NCBI GenBank assembly: GCA_027619225.1
Contig: JAQCFW010000012.1
Location: 1-64,000, forward strand
DNA: 64,000 nucleotides
Direction: 5' to 3'
Origin: Bacteroidota bacterium
GTDB lineage: Bacteria; Bacteroidota; Bacteroidia; Flavobacteriales_D; Sanyastnellaceae
Made by a program: the position numbers and the translations under genes
Notes under the pieces: generated by a model
The model's database searches: none
What the model saw: the letters and a program-made list of their open reading frames with translations, nothing else
Told to the model about the DNA's origin: nothing
Shown: one piece after another, positions 37,963-46,300 of the stretch
Layout of the letters: each line of letters opens with the position of its first letter
How positions within the stretch are numbered: the stretch's first letter is position 1

Positions 37963-40218
37963 TTATATATTTACTGATACGCCAATCCTTAACGCTCTAG
38001 GCATATTAGGTCGCAGTCCATATGGACGTCTTGATACAGCATATGCTCTATCCAAGAGGTTCGTTACGCCTAAGGTTACATTGAGATGGTTAGACACTTC
38101 GTACCTAATACCAGAGTCAAAGATTAAAGATTCGTCCGTTGATTCTGCCAAAAGGATTTCGCCTTGACCCGCTACAGTTCTCATGGCTGAAGTGAAACGT
38201 CCGCTAATGTCAATTGCGATTTTTTCGTGTTCGAAAGAGGTCACCAAAGAGAGTTGGTGGGGAGCTAGGTAGGGAAGCGCATCACCTACTTCTACATCTC
38301 CCCAAGCTCCGAAATCACTGTCGAATGCATTCGTAAATGTCGCGTCGGTGTAGGTATAAGCAATACGGACAGGCATAGAGATGTGATCGCAAGGCCCATC
38401 GGTGAAAGGATCCACCGCCAATTCGAATTCTAAACCGTTTGCCATGGCAGACCCTCCGTTAAATAAATCTCCAGACCCTGTTCCATCTGATGCATTTAAA
38501 TCTGCTCCAAGAAGATTGGAGTAGTTGTTAGAGAAAATGACCATCTGAGCCGATACATAACGGTGAGAAAATCTGACCCCTAATTCTGAATTAATAGAGA
38601 GCTCAGGTTCTGTTTGTGGCTTAGATCCCGGAGGAATAAAACCTCTGTGTACACCTGTGAAAAGGTCTAGCGCACTTGAGATTTGGTAATTAAGGCCAAC
38701 TCCTGGAAGGAGTACAGAAACGTTGTTTACACGGTAGTCGCCATTTCCGAGGCGTTCTAGATCAGACGAACCGTAGTCGTAGCGCTCGAAGGATATGTTT
38801 TCGTGACGCAGACCTGGAGTCAGGGTGAAGTCTCCGAAATGTAAGGTAGCTCTAAGATAGTTCGCGAGCGCGGAAGCGGATTCAACTCTGTTTCCTGCTG
38901 TTCCATGAATACCTGGTGTAACGAGCTCCATGGTCCCGTTGTCCATAGAGTAGCGGTCACGCCATTGAAACCTATCAACCAAGTCGCGATGAAAGCGAGA
39001 ACCAAATATAATTCTGTTTTTAACTTCAGCTTTTCCGAAAGTATAAATCAGACGAGATTGAATGCCCTGTGCGAAGTAATTTCTATTGTTTGCTTGAACA
39101 TCAAGACCAGCTAAACCTATCGTAGATGACCCCGTGAGATATGAATAACCTTCAGAAAAATCATCTGGTGAATTTAGAATTTCTCCAAGGTCCATTGTCG
39201 TTCCAGTAGAATCTACAGCTCGATCAAGCTTGTACCAATTTCTATGAAATGTAGTTCTGTAGATATCGGTTTTGATCTCGAGTCTTTTAGATGGAGCAAC
39301 GGTGTGGGTGAGAACTGTTTGGGTTTGTTCAGTATTCATCACATCTTGGGCGCTAGCAGCATAACGGCGGTTGGGCGAGATGGCGAAATCTACTTCTGAG
39401 AGACCCAGATATGTTTCGTGAGACGTTTCAGTTACGTCAGCTAACTTTAACTGCAAAGATTGTTGTACCGAAGCTGAAACTGGCGATGACCATTTCAACT
39501 TTGCCAAGCGGTCTGATTTAATAAATCCAGTAGGGTCCTCGTTGTCAAGAGTTTTAAAACCATCTGACCCAATTTCTAAAAATTCGATGAGATAGCCGAA
39601 AGTTCCTTTGCCAGAAGTGACAGAATTCCCTACATACATATGTACATAACGGTTTTTGAACGATCCATGAGACATTGAAAACGAAGCTGTTTCTACATCG
39701 GGGATTTGTGTGGAGATGAGGTTTATTGCGCCGGATGCTGTTTGTGGACCGAAGGCTATTTGGCTTGAACCTTTAAGAATTTCAACTGAAGACATGCGGG
39801 CGATCGAAGGGAAATAGTACGCAGAAGAAGCCGTGTATGGAGCAGGTGCGATGAGTACCCCATCTTCCATAATCGTGATTCGAGAAGAGCGCTCAGTTCC
39901 AGAACCACGAAGACCGATGTTGGGCCTGAGACCAAACCCATCCTCCTCAGTAATGTTCACTCCAGCTACCGTTCTTAAAGTACGGAGAGGATCTGTATAT
40001 GAAAAACGTTTAAGCTCTTTTGTCGTGATTAAATGCAGTGAACCCGGCACTTCGTCCAGACCTGAAGCACCTGAAGCAAGACCTACAGCAGATACTGTAG
40101 CCTCGGGAATTCCATGCCACATTGAGACCATTTGAAAGGTGGAGTCTTGAGCAAAAACTGAGGCGCCAGTTAAGCAAAGTAAAGCTGCAGAAATAAATCC
40201 AACTCGAAGTGTTTTCAT
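37963..40218 (-). CDS. FecA-like TonB-dependent receptor
   Basis: This 751-aa protein has a signal peptide ending CLTGASVFAQ. The plug domain is of the siderophore/ferric-citrate type (LHLITTKELKRFSYTDPLRT; IGLRGSGTERSSRITIMEDG; VEILKGSSQIAFGPQTASGA), and the 22-strand barrel ends LRIGVSVNI. Unlike many Bacteroidota receptors there is no N-terminal carboxypeptidase-like extension. The family imports iron chelates or similar ligands, energised by TonB. The perfect palindrome just upstream (40270-40288) suggests metal-dependent repression. No FecI/FecR regulators are adjacent. The ligand is unknown; Fe is the best guess, with other transition metals possible. Confidence 0.9.
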   Translation of the reverse strand: MKTLRVGFISAALLCLTGASVFAQDSTFQMVSMWHGIPEATVSAVGLASGASGLDEVPGSLHLITTKELKRFSYTDPLRTLRTVAGVNITEEDGFGLRPNIGLRGSGTERSSRITIMEDGVLIAPAPYTASSAYYFPSIARMSSVEILKGSSQIAFGPQTASGAINLISTQIPDVETASFSMSHGSFKNRYVHMYVGNSVTSGKGTFGYLIEFLEIGSDGFKTLDNEDPTGFIKSDRLAKLKWSSPVSASVQQSLQLKLADVTETSHETYLGLSEVDFAISPNRRYAASAQDVMNTEQTQTVLTHTVAPSKRLEIKTDIYRTTFHRNWYKLDRAVDSTGTTMDLGEILNSPDDFSEGYSYLTGSSTIGLAGLDVQANNRNYFAQGIQSRLIYTFGKAEVKNRIIFGSRFHRDLVDRFQWRDRYSMDNGTMELVTPGIHGTAGNRVESASALANYLRATLHFGDFTLTPGLRHENISFERYDYGSSDLERLGNGDYRVNNVSVLLPGVGLNYQISSALDLFTGVHRGFIPPGSKPQTEPELSINSELGVRFSHRYVSAQMVIFSNNYSNLLGADLNASDGTGSGDLFNGGSAMANGLEFELAVDPFTDGPCDHISMPVRIAYTYTDATFTNAFDSDFGAWGDVEVGDALPYLAPHQLSLVTSFEHEKIAIDISGRFTSAMRTVAGQGEILLAESTDESLIFDSGIRYEVSNHLNVTLGVTNLLDRAYAVSRRPYGLRPNMPRALRIGVSVNI

Positions 40219-40222
40219 AGCG

Positions 40223-40230
40223 CAAATATT
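40223..40230 (-). promoter_or_regulatory. -7 promoter-like element (AATATTTG) at the TonB receptor start
   Basis: AATATTTG on the minus strand matches TAnnTTTG except for the first base, and CGCT separates it from the ATG at 40218. A second candidate, CATCTTTG at 40260-40267, also with one mismatch, lies right beside the palindrome. Confidence 0.4.
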
Positions 40231-40269
40231 CCATCTTTAACGCTACTATCACAATACCACAAAGATGGT

Positions 40270-40288
40270 ATTTAGACTCAGTCTAAAT
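40270..40288. promoter_or_regulatory. Perfect 19-bp palindrome, Fur/DtxR-like operator
   Basis: ATTTAGACT-C-AGTCTAAAT is a perfect 9-1-9 inverted repeat, 52 bp upstream of the FecA-like receptor and just downstream of the DUF4249 gene. Its size, symmetry and TTTAG...CTAAA arms resemble operators of iron- or manganese-responsive repressors. The regulator cannot be named. Adjoining candidate promoter CATCTTTG would be blocked by a bound dimer. Confidence 0.6.
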
Positions 40289-40301
40289 AAAAAATATCTG
40301 G

Positions 40302-41237
40302 CTAATCGATCTCTACAATCGTTTGACTTGAGAGCCCGAAGCACCCAAATCCACTACTTATATTAGAATAAATCAGTGAAGGTTCTGCAAAGAGATCAAA
40401 ACCTCCTGACAAATAGTCTCCAGTGCTTTCATAGAATTTAGCGAGCTCAGGACTAAGAGCTTGAACACGCAGTCTTAGAGCCACCGGTGACCACTCCTTG
40501 TCATACTCAAAAGATTTTGAATAGAATGTTATGTCTGCCAGTCCATTTGACCAACCAGTAGTATTTTTATCAGAAACAATCAATCCACCAGTAATCGATT
40601 CTTCTGTAATTCTTTGATCATTTTGAGACCTCATTCTAACTTGATCCCATCCCAAAGTATCTAATGTAAAGGCATCAATGTAAAGCGCATCAACATTAAT
40701 TAGATATGAATCATCTAAATCAGCATGGTTTACCAAATCAAGCGTGTATATGTCTCTTATAACCTCCTCCTCCTCCCAAGGAAAATTCGTTGTGTCACCA
40801 CGATACTCATATGTCAATGCTACTTCAGGAATGGGTGGCATCACGTTCGTAGCTGTAACTGGATCGAAACCTGGTGCATCAACGTTTAAAGTCATCGTAC
40901 CGTCGAAATGTCCAAAAGTATCGTCGAGGTTAAGTTTGTAAGCGAAATCCACAAAGTCCTCCTCTCCAAGAGTATACACAATAGCATCTTCACCCAGACT
41001 AAGAGAAATGACAGCCCCAGCCACTGGCTGAGGTCCTGCTGCATCTAAAACAGAGGCTGTACTTGTTACTTGCGCCACTATTTGCTTGTCCGTATCTCCC
41101 GATATTACTGTAACAGCAAGCCGAGGGGAGTGCTCAGGGAATGCTACTTCGTGAACGACTCCATCGGCGAATCGTTCACAGCTTACAAAACTTATGGCAA
41201 CTATTAAAGCGATTGAAAGTGTGGGGATATTTTTCAT
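40302..41237 (-). CDS. DUF4249 lipoprotein, TonB-receptor partner
   Basis: The 311-aa product has a lipobox (ALIVAISFVS-C) and the DUF4249 layout. An N-terminal half has beta-sandwich-type sequence (LAVTVISGDTDKQIVAQVTS; PVAGAVISLSLGEDAIVYTL) and a C-terminal half ends with SSGFGCFGLSSQTIVEID. DUF4249 proteins are outer-membrane-associated lipoproteins, almost always encoded beside a TonB-dependent receptor in Bacteroidota, as here (23-nt gap to the receptor gene upstream in the operon). The likely role is ligand capture or lid formation, by analogy with SusD/RagB, but it is unproven. Confidence 0.88.
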   Translation of the reverse strand: MKNIPTLSIALIVAISFVSCERFADGVVHEVAFPEHSPRLAVTVISGDTDKQIVAQVTSTASVLDAAGPQPVAGAVISLSLGEDAIVYTLGEEDFVDFAYKLNLDDTFGHFDGTMTLNVDAPGFDPVTATNVMPPIPEVALTYEYRGDTTNFPWEEEEVIRDIYTLDLVNHADLDDSYLINVDALYIDAFTLDTLGWDQVRMRSQNDQRITEESITGGLIVSDKNTTGWSNGLADITFYSKSFEYDKEWSPVALRLRVQALSPELAKFYESTGDYLSGGFDLFAEPSLIYSNISSGFGCFGLSSQTIVEID

Positions 41238-41260
41238 TTTGCGGTTTATTTATCTAGCAA

Positions 41261-43636
41261 TTAGAATGAGAAACGCCATGCTACAGATGGGATAATAGGG
41301 AAAATTCCGTACTCTCTGATCACGGGATTGCCGTTGTCATCTTCGTCAGTTTGGGCGAAAAACGGGTTGAGATTGTTGTACGCGTTATACACACTGAATA
41401 TTAGATGTCGTGTACCGTTTTCCAAAAATTTTGTGCGTGTTAACGAAAGGTCCAGCCTGTGATAGGGACTCATTCTAAAAGCGTTCTTCTCAGATGGGAC
41501 CTCAGCCGAAAATGTGTATATCCCCTCTCCTGTGCCATCTGGAATGTAGGCTGAAAAAGAGGATTCACTCAATGTAAGGGCTCTTCCTGTACCGTATAGC
41601 CAAACAGCAGACCCAGTCCACTTGTCCGTGAAATCATGGGTAACAACGAAACTCATATCATGACGTCTGTCATAAGTATAAGGGTACCAGTTCCCACTGT
41701 TGATGTCATCGAATTTGCGGTTAGACCAAGAAAGGGTGTAGCCTATCCATCCAGTTGTGCGTCCGTACTTCTTTTGGACTAAAAGCTCTGTACCGTATGC
41801 GTTACCTATACCTTGCGTCACTTGATCCTCCCAGTCTGTGTCGAGGCTGAATAGGAAACTAGCACCCTCTTTGTAACTCAGTAAGCCTTCCATCCCCTTG
41901 TAATACCCTTCAAGTGACACCTCGATGTCACCGAAGGTTTTTGCAACTCCCATCGCCACCTGCCAGCTTTGTTGAGGGCGGATACGAGCAGTAGAAGGAA
42001 CCCAAAGGTCTGTGGGGAGACCAAGTCCTTCATTCGTGAGTAGGTTTACATATTGTGCCATTCGTGCGAAAGATGCCTTAAAAGCATAACCTCCAGGAAG
42101 GCGATAGTTGAGGGCAGCTCTCGGCTGAATAGAGTTATAAGAAGTGTCTTGCACCATTAGAATAGAAGCGTGAACACCCAAGTTGAGCTTTAAACGCTCG
42201 CTTAACTCAAACTCATCCTCAACATATAAAAATGCCTCATCCGACTTGATGTCTGCTGGTCCTAAAAGAGTATCTAAAGCTGGAGTATCTCCAAAATTAA
42301 GTTCAAGAGATGTCGCCCCAGGGCTGAAAGTGTGATTTGTCCAGTTGGCCCCAAATTTTATATAATGCCTCGCATTGGGAGCAAAGTCAAAATCTATTCG
42401 ACCTGAAAAATCTTCAATTCCAGAGTTGTAAAGCGCAGCCATACTAAGAGTATCTTCAGATTGTTCCGTAATTTCAATCCCTGTGTTAAAATTATAAAGT
42501 GATCGAGTTAGGGTGGTATTGGAGAAAAGTCTGGGGGACCATTCGCGATTCCATCTTAAAGCTTGAATCTCATTTTTCCAATCTAACCCGAAGTCTAAAG
42601 TTGAACTGTTGATCCCGTAATTTTCCGCTGAAGCAATACCGAAATCATCTTCACCCTTGAACGCACTTAAATAGAGGCGGTCTTTTGGACCTATTCGCCA
42701 GTTGAGTTTTCCGTTCAGATCATAAAAATAATATCTCGGGTCAGTCGTAACATCGGGGTTGTTGCTATTTGCTTGTGAAATAAGTGGTTTAATTAAGAGA
42801 TCTAGGTAAGTTCTTCTGGCGCTAAGCATAAAGGACGCTTTGTCTTCGACGATGGGTCCTTCAACTGTCAGCTTAGAAGCAATAATAGAAACTGTAGCAT
42901 CGGCGTGGTATTCCTTCATGTGTCCGTCCTTCATGTAGATCTCAAGAATTGAACTGAGGCGGCCGCCGAAACGTGCTGGAAAGCCACCTTTGGTAATACT
43001 CATATTCTTTACCGCATCGGCATTGAATACTGAAAAGAATCCGAAAAGGTGGTTTACACTGTAAAGAGGGACTCCATCTAGGAGCATGAGGTTTTGGTCT
43101 GGTGAGCCGCCACGCACATATAAACCACTCGTCCCCTCCCCTCCTGATTGTACTCCTGGCAAGAGTTGAAGAACCTTGAGTAGATCTACCTCTCCGCCGA
43201 TGGCCGGAAGTCTTTTTACTTGGTCGATGGGGATCTCCATTTTCGACATCTGAACCTGCTCCTCGATTTTGTTAAGCGACTCAGCTGACACAACGGCTTC
43301 TTTCAGTTTTGTTCCTGCAATTAGGTTGATATCCATCTTGATATTCATGCTCAAGTCTATCTCGAATCGCTGTGGCGTATATCCTATATAAGTTACAATA
43401 ATATTGTGTTTCCCTTCAGGCAGAGTAAGTGAGTAGAATCCATAAATATTAGCCGCAACCCCCTGCTTTGTGTCTTCACACCAAACAGTCGCCCCTAGAA
43501 GCTGCTCTCCGCTGACAGCATCTTGAACGTGACCTGAAAGAGTTTGGGCAAAAGAAGTGACCGAAAACAACAATTGGACGGTAAGAAATAAAAAAAACAA
43601 GCGCTTATACATACCTTTGAAAAGTGAAAAAATCAT
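41261..43636 (-). CDS. TonB-dependent receptor with carboxypeptidase-like N-terminal domain
   Basis: This 791-aa outer-membrane receptor has a signal peptide ending SVTSFAQ. A CarboxypepD_reg-like beta-sandwich follows (TLSGHVQDAVSGEQLLGATV; GFYSLTLPEGKHNIIVTYIG), then the plug (DLLKVLQLLPGVQSGGEGTS; GLYVRGGSPDQNLMLLDGVP) and the barrel. It pairs with the DUF4249 lipoprotein 23 nt downstream. Two starts are possible. The ATG at 43636 has TAACTTGC four bases upstream, but then overlaps the divergent PQQ dehydrogenase gene by 13 nt; the ATG at 43612 gives a tidier signal peptide start (MYKRLFFLFL). The ligand is unknown. Confidence 0.92.
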   Translation of the reverse strand: MIFSLFKGMYKRLFFLFLTVQLLFSVTSFAQTLSGHVQDAVSGEQLLGATVWCEDTKQGVAANIYGFYSLTLPEGKHNIIVTYIGYTPQRFEIDLSMNIKMDINLIAGTKLKEAVVSAESLNKIEEQVQMSKMEIPIDQVKRLPAIGGEVDLLKVLQLLPGVQSGGEGTSGLYVRGGSPDQNLMLLDGVPLYSVNHLFGFFSVFNADAVKNMSITKGGFPARFGGRLSSILEIYMKDGHMKEYHADATVSIIASKLTVEGPIVEDKASFMLSARRTYLDLLIKPLISQANSNNPDVTTDPRYYFYDLNGKLNWRIGPKDRLYLSAFKGEDDFGIASAENYGINSSTLDFGLDWKNEIQALRWNREWSPRLFSNTTLTRSLYNFNTGIEITEQSEDTLSMAALYNSGIEDFSGRIDFDFAPNARHYIKFGANWTNHTFSPGATSLELNFGDTPALDTLLGPADIKSDEAFLYVEDEFELSERLKLNLGVHASILMVQDTSYNSIQPRAALNYRLPGGYAFKASFARMAQYVNLLTNEGLGLPTDLWVPSTARIRPQQSWQVAMGVAKTFGDIEVSLEGYYKGMEGLLSYKEGASFLFSLDTDWEDQVTQGIGNAYGTELLVQKKYGRTTGWIGYTLSWSNRKFDDINSGNWYPYTYDRRHDMSFVVTHDFTDKWTGSAVWLYGTGRALTLSESSFSAYIPDGTGEGIYTFSAEVPSEKNAFRMSPYHRLDLSLTRTKFLENGTRHLIFSVYNAYNNLNPFFAQTDEDDNGNPVIREYGIFPIIPSVAWRFSF
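43612..43619 (+). promoter_or_regulatory. -7 promoter element (TACCTTTG) for the PQQ dehydrogenase
   Basis: Full match to TAnnTTTG. AAAA separates it from the GTG at 43624. The element lies within the first codons of the divergent TonB-receptor gene if that gene starts at 43636. Confidence 0.55.
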
Positions 43637-45195
43637 TCCTGCAAGTTACTCCATTCGTGCAAATAATCTTGTTTGCAATTCTTAGATTTTCCGTAATTAA
43701 CAATTCTACATTATCAGCCCAAACTGCGCCAGAAACGATCAATGCCATCCGCATAGCCGAAGTGGACCAACCCATTCAGGCTCTGTCAGCGTCGCATGAC
43801 GTAAACAACAACGACTTACTTATCGTTGGGCACGATGGTGTAGTTCATTACTGGGAACCTATTTCTGGATTACGCGCAACGCCATTCTTAGATCTTGGAG
43901 TTAATGGAATGAATATCTTAGACTTCGGTGAGAATCCGGAACAAGGGCTTAACGGCATGACCCTCGACCCAGGTTTTGAAGAAAATGGACTGGTGTATGT
44001 GATTTACAACGGTTACCGTCCAGACGGTACAGGTGAAATTATCGACGAGCGAATTCTGTGTTTCGGAACTGTGGAAGATCACAGTATTGTGGACACCTCA
44101 GTTTGGTATGAAGTTTTAGAGTTGGTTCAGCCGGATCAAGGTCACAATGGTGGCCAAATACTTTTTGGCCCAGACAACTTCCTCTATATCTCTACTGGAG
44201 ATGGCGGATCCACAGGTACAGGTGCTTCAGGTGGCGGGTCTAATGGCGATGACCACGGTCCCATAGGAAATGCTCAGAGCTTAGAGTCTTTGTTAGGTAA
44301 GATTCTACGAATCGAACCCCATGGACTAGAGCCATATACCATACCCAAGAGCAATCCGTTTGTGGGAGTGGCAGATGTGCGTGAGGAGATTTGGGCTTAC
44401 GGATTGAGAAATCCCTGGAGATTTTGCTTCGATAGTGAAAATGGCGACATGTACATCGGGGACGTAGGTGAGGTGGATTGGGAAGAAATACATTACGAAG
44501 CCGCAGAGAGTGAGGGAGGACTTAACTACGGATGGCGCCTGATGGAAGGCCCTGATTGCTATGAGCCCCTGGTAGATTGTGATCCTGATAATGAAACTGA
44601 GCAGCCAATCTTTGCTTTTCCACACGAGAATGGTCTCTGCAGTGTCATCGGCGGGGTTGTGTATAGAGGTGAAAACATCCCTTCCTTAGAGGGGTATTAT
44701 ATCTTTTCAGATTATTGTGGATTTGGCGATACACAATTCTTCACTCTAAAAGAAAATGAGAATGGTGAGTGGATAAGCCAAGCGCTTATTATAGATGTTG
44801 ATGGTGGATTTATACCTTGGACAGAATCTAAGTCCGCCTTCGGAGAAGACAATAAAGGTGAAATTTATCTATGTACTCGATTCTTCGTCTACAAACTCTT
44901 GTTCGACCCATTATTTCTACCTGTTCAACCTGGAGGCACAGAAGTGCGCTTCTCACCTAACCCTTCGGGATCTAATTCACTCGTTAAAATTGAACTCGAA
45001 GGTGCTGGAGAAATCTCAAGATTGAGAGTTTTCGATTCAGCTGGGAGGCTAATGCGAGATATGTACCCAACTGAGTCTGGAGATAACACCACATTTTACA
45101 CAAATGATTTTCCTACTGGAGTTTATAGTGTCCACATCGATATTGTGGGACTTGATGACATTCTCTTTGGGAAACTTGTCGTCTTCGGAGAGTGA
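43624..45195 (+). CDS. PQQ-dependent sugar dehydrogenase with type A T9SS sorting domain
   Basis: The 523-aa product begins with a signal peptide (FAILRFSVINNSTLSAQ). Its beta-propeller is of the soluble aldose sugar dehydrogenase / sorbosone dehydrogenase / HHIP-like type: GMTLDPGFEENGLVYVIYNG, DQGHNGGQILFGPDNFLYIS then TGDGGS, WAYGLRNPWRFCFD and MYIGDVGEVDWEEIHY. The His and Arg in these motifs correspond to PQQ-contacting and catalytic positions of the family. A C-terminal type A sorting domain (VRFSPNPSGSNSLVKIEL through YSVHIDIVGLDDIL) predicts export via SprA. PQQ biosynthesis genes are not in the window. The start is a GTG. Confidence 0.88.
   Translation: MKKSFLQVTPFVQIILFAILRFSVINNSTLSAQTAPETINAIRIAEVDQPIQALSASHDVNNNDLLIVGHDGVVHYWEPISGLRATPFLDLGVNGMNILDFGENPEQGLNGMTLDPGFEENGLVYVIYNGYRPDGTGEIIDERILCFGTVEDHSIVDTSVWYEVLELVQPDQGHNGGQILFGPDNFLYISTGDGGSTGTGASGGGSNGDDHGPIGNAQSLESLLGKILRIEPHGLEPYTIPKSNPFVGVADVREEIWAYGLRNPWRFCFDSENGDMYIGDVGEVDWEEIHYEAAESEGGLNYGWRLMEGPDCYEPLVDCDPDNETEQPIFAFPHENGLCSVIGGVVYRGENIPSLEGYYIFSDYCGFGDTQFFTLKENENGEWISQALIIDVDGGFIPWTESKSAFGEDNKGEIYLCTRFFVYKLLFDPLFLPVQPGGTEVRFSPNPSGSNSLVKIELEGAGEISRLRVFDSAGRLMRDMYPTESGDNTTFYTNDFPTGVYSVHIDIVGLDDILFGKLVVFGE
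43641..43648 (-). promoter_or_regulatory. -7 promoter-like element (TAACTTGC) for the TonB receptor
   Basis: On the minus strand TAACTTGC has the TAnnTT core and is followed by AGGA and the ATG at 43636. It lies within the first codons of the divergent PQQ dehydrogenase gene. The same TAnnTTGC variant precedes ruvB. Confidence 0.35.
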
Positions 45196-45202
45196 ACAAT
45201 CG

Positions 45203-45586
45203 TTAAGGACAGGGGCAGTTTTCTTCGTCTCTCAGAACAACACTCGTGACAACACTAGCTGTATCTGTAATGAGGTAAGTAGCGGATTTAACTACTCCGC
45301 CTCCTTCTATAAAGTATCGGCGTGGTTTTTCTCTCGGTCCGCTTTTACCAAAGTTTACATCTCCCAATCTCGCTAGATCCGCTAGATCACTCACGGTAAG
45401 ATTACCACATTTAAGAACACATTGCGCTCCTGTATCTGCCATAATTCCAGCCATCGCTATCTCCTTACTAATTCTGTTTGTGGGTAGCCAATCCATACAC
45501 GCGCGTTCTGAAAACATTACCCAAGTAAGACCTATACCTACCATTACACCGATCAGGTACTTAGAAAGACGATTTAAAAAATTCAT
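45203..45586 (-). CDS. DUF4258-like membrane-anchored protein
   Basis: This 127-aa protein has an N-terminal membrane segment (LIGVMVGIGLTWVMFSE) and then RACMDWLPTNRISKEIA. A DVNFGKSGPREKPRRYFIEG region follows, where the D/N-F-x-x-S-x-(x)-P pattern and the following Y-F-I-E-G are reminiscent of the short DUF4258 domain. The C-terminus is ENCPCP, and six cysteines are present overall. Its exact start is supported by a full-consensus TAGTTTTG element four bases upstream. It is convergent with the PQQ dehydrogenase gene (7-nt gap) and divergent from the ABC transporter genes. The function is unknown and the domain call is tentative. Confidence 0.65.
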   Translation of the reverse strand: MNFLNRLSKYLIGVMVGIGLTWVMFSERACMDWLPTNRISKEIAMAGIMADTGAQCVLKCGNLTVSDLADLARLGDVNFGKSGPREKPRRYFIEGGGVVKSATYLITDTASVVTSVVLRDEENCPCP

Positions 45587-45590
45587 ACGG

Positions 45591-45598
45591 CAAAACTA
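45591..45598 (-). promoter_or_regulatory. -7 promoter element (TAGTTTTG) for the DUF4258-like gene
   Basis: Full match to TAnnTTTG on the minus strand. CCGT separates it from the ATG at 45586. Confidence 0.55.
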
Positions 45599-45622
45599 CA
45601 TTAAACTCCCTGTCTCTAACCT

Positions 45623-45630
45623 TAACTTCG
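45623..45630 (+). promoter_or_regulatory. -7 promoter element (TAACTTCG) for the ABC transporter operon
   Basis: TAACTTCG fits TAnnTTYG. TTAT separates it from the ATG at 45635. Confidence 0.5.
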
Positions 45631-45634
45631 TTAT

Positions 45635-46300
45635 ATGATTGCAGCGTGTGATTTAAAATTTTCATATTCAGGAACAACTTCATTAGAGTTTCCAGATTTC
45701 AAGTGTCAAAGCGGCAATAAGCTACTACTTATTGGAAATTCTGGTACCGGAAAAACAACTCTTCTTCATTTATTATGCGGACTGCTTAGGCCTGATTCAG
45801 GATCTATGCAAGTTGCCGGTTTAGACATCAATACATTAAGTGACAGAGAGCTCGATAAGTTTAGGGGGCGTGAACTCGGAATTGTATTCCAACAATCGCA
45901 CTTCGTTCAAAGCTTAACCGTTGCAGAAAATCTAGCACTCCCAACGATGCTCACGGGGTCTAACATTACTGCCGAAGAGTTAAAAGTTCGGACCCATGAA
46001 TTACTCGACAGTCTAGGTGTAGAACATAAATTCGACAGTTACCCTAAAGATTTAAGTGTGGGTGAACAACAACGAGCATCAATAGCTAGAGCTCTAGTTC
46101 ACAAACCATCTGTCGTTTTTGCCGATGAGCCGACATCAGCACTAGACGACAAAAGTACAGAGTCTGTCATCCGGTTACTCGAAGAAGAAACTGAAAAAGT
46201 CGGTGCAAGCTTAATTATCGTCACCCATGATTCAAGGCTCAAAAACAGATATAAAGACCGAGTAGAGCTTCAACCGATTCAACCTCTAATGAACGCCTGA
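45635..46300 (+). CDS. ABC transporter ATP-binding protein (LolD/MacB type)
   Basis: The 221-aa ATPase has Walker A GNSGTGKT at residues 34-41 and a Q-loop in GIVFQQSHFVQ. The signature is LSVGEQQRASIARAL (LSVGE in place of LSGGE), with Walker B VVFADEPTSALD and the switch His in IIVTHD. It belongs to the LolD/MacB/FtsE-type group that drives mechanotransmission rather than substrate passage. Its TGA overlaps the ATG of the FtsX-type permease by one base (TGATG). It heads a three-gene unit with the permease and a DUF3299-like protein. The cargo is unknown; lipoprotein or metal-related envelope functions are typical. Confidence 0.92.
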   Translation: MIAACDLKFSYSGTTSLEFPDFKCQSGNKLLLIGNSGTGKTTLLHLLCGLLRPDSGSMQVAGLDINTLSDRELDKFRGRELGIVFQQSHFVQSLTVAENLALPTMLTGSNITAEELKVRTHELLDSLGVEHKFDSYPKDLSVGEQQRASIARALVHKPSVVFADEPTSALDDKSTESVIRLLEEETEKVGASLIIVTHDSRLKNRYKDRVELQPIQPLMNA

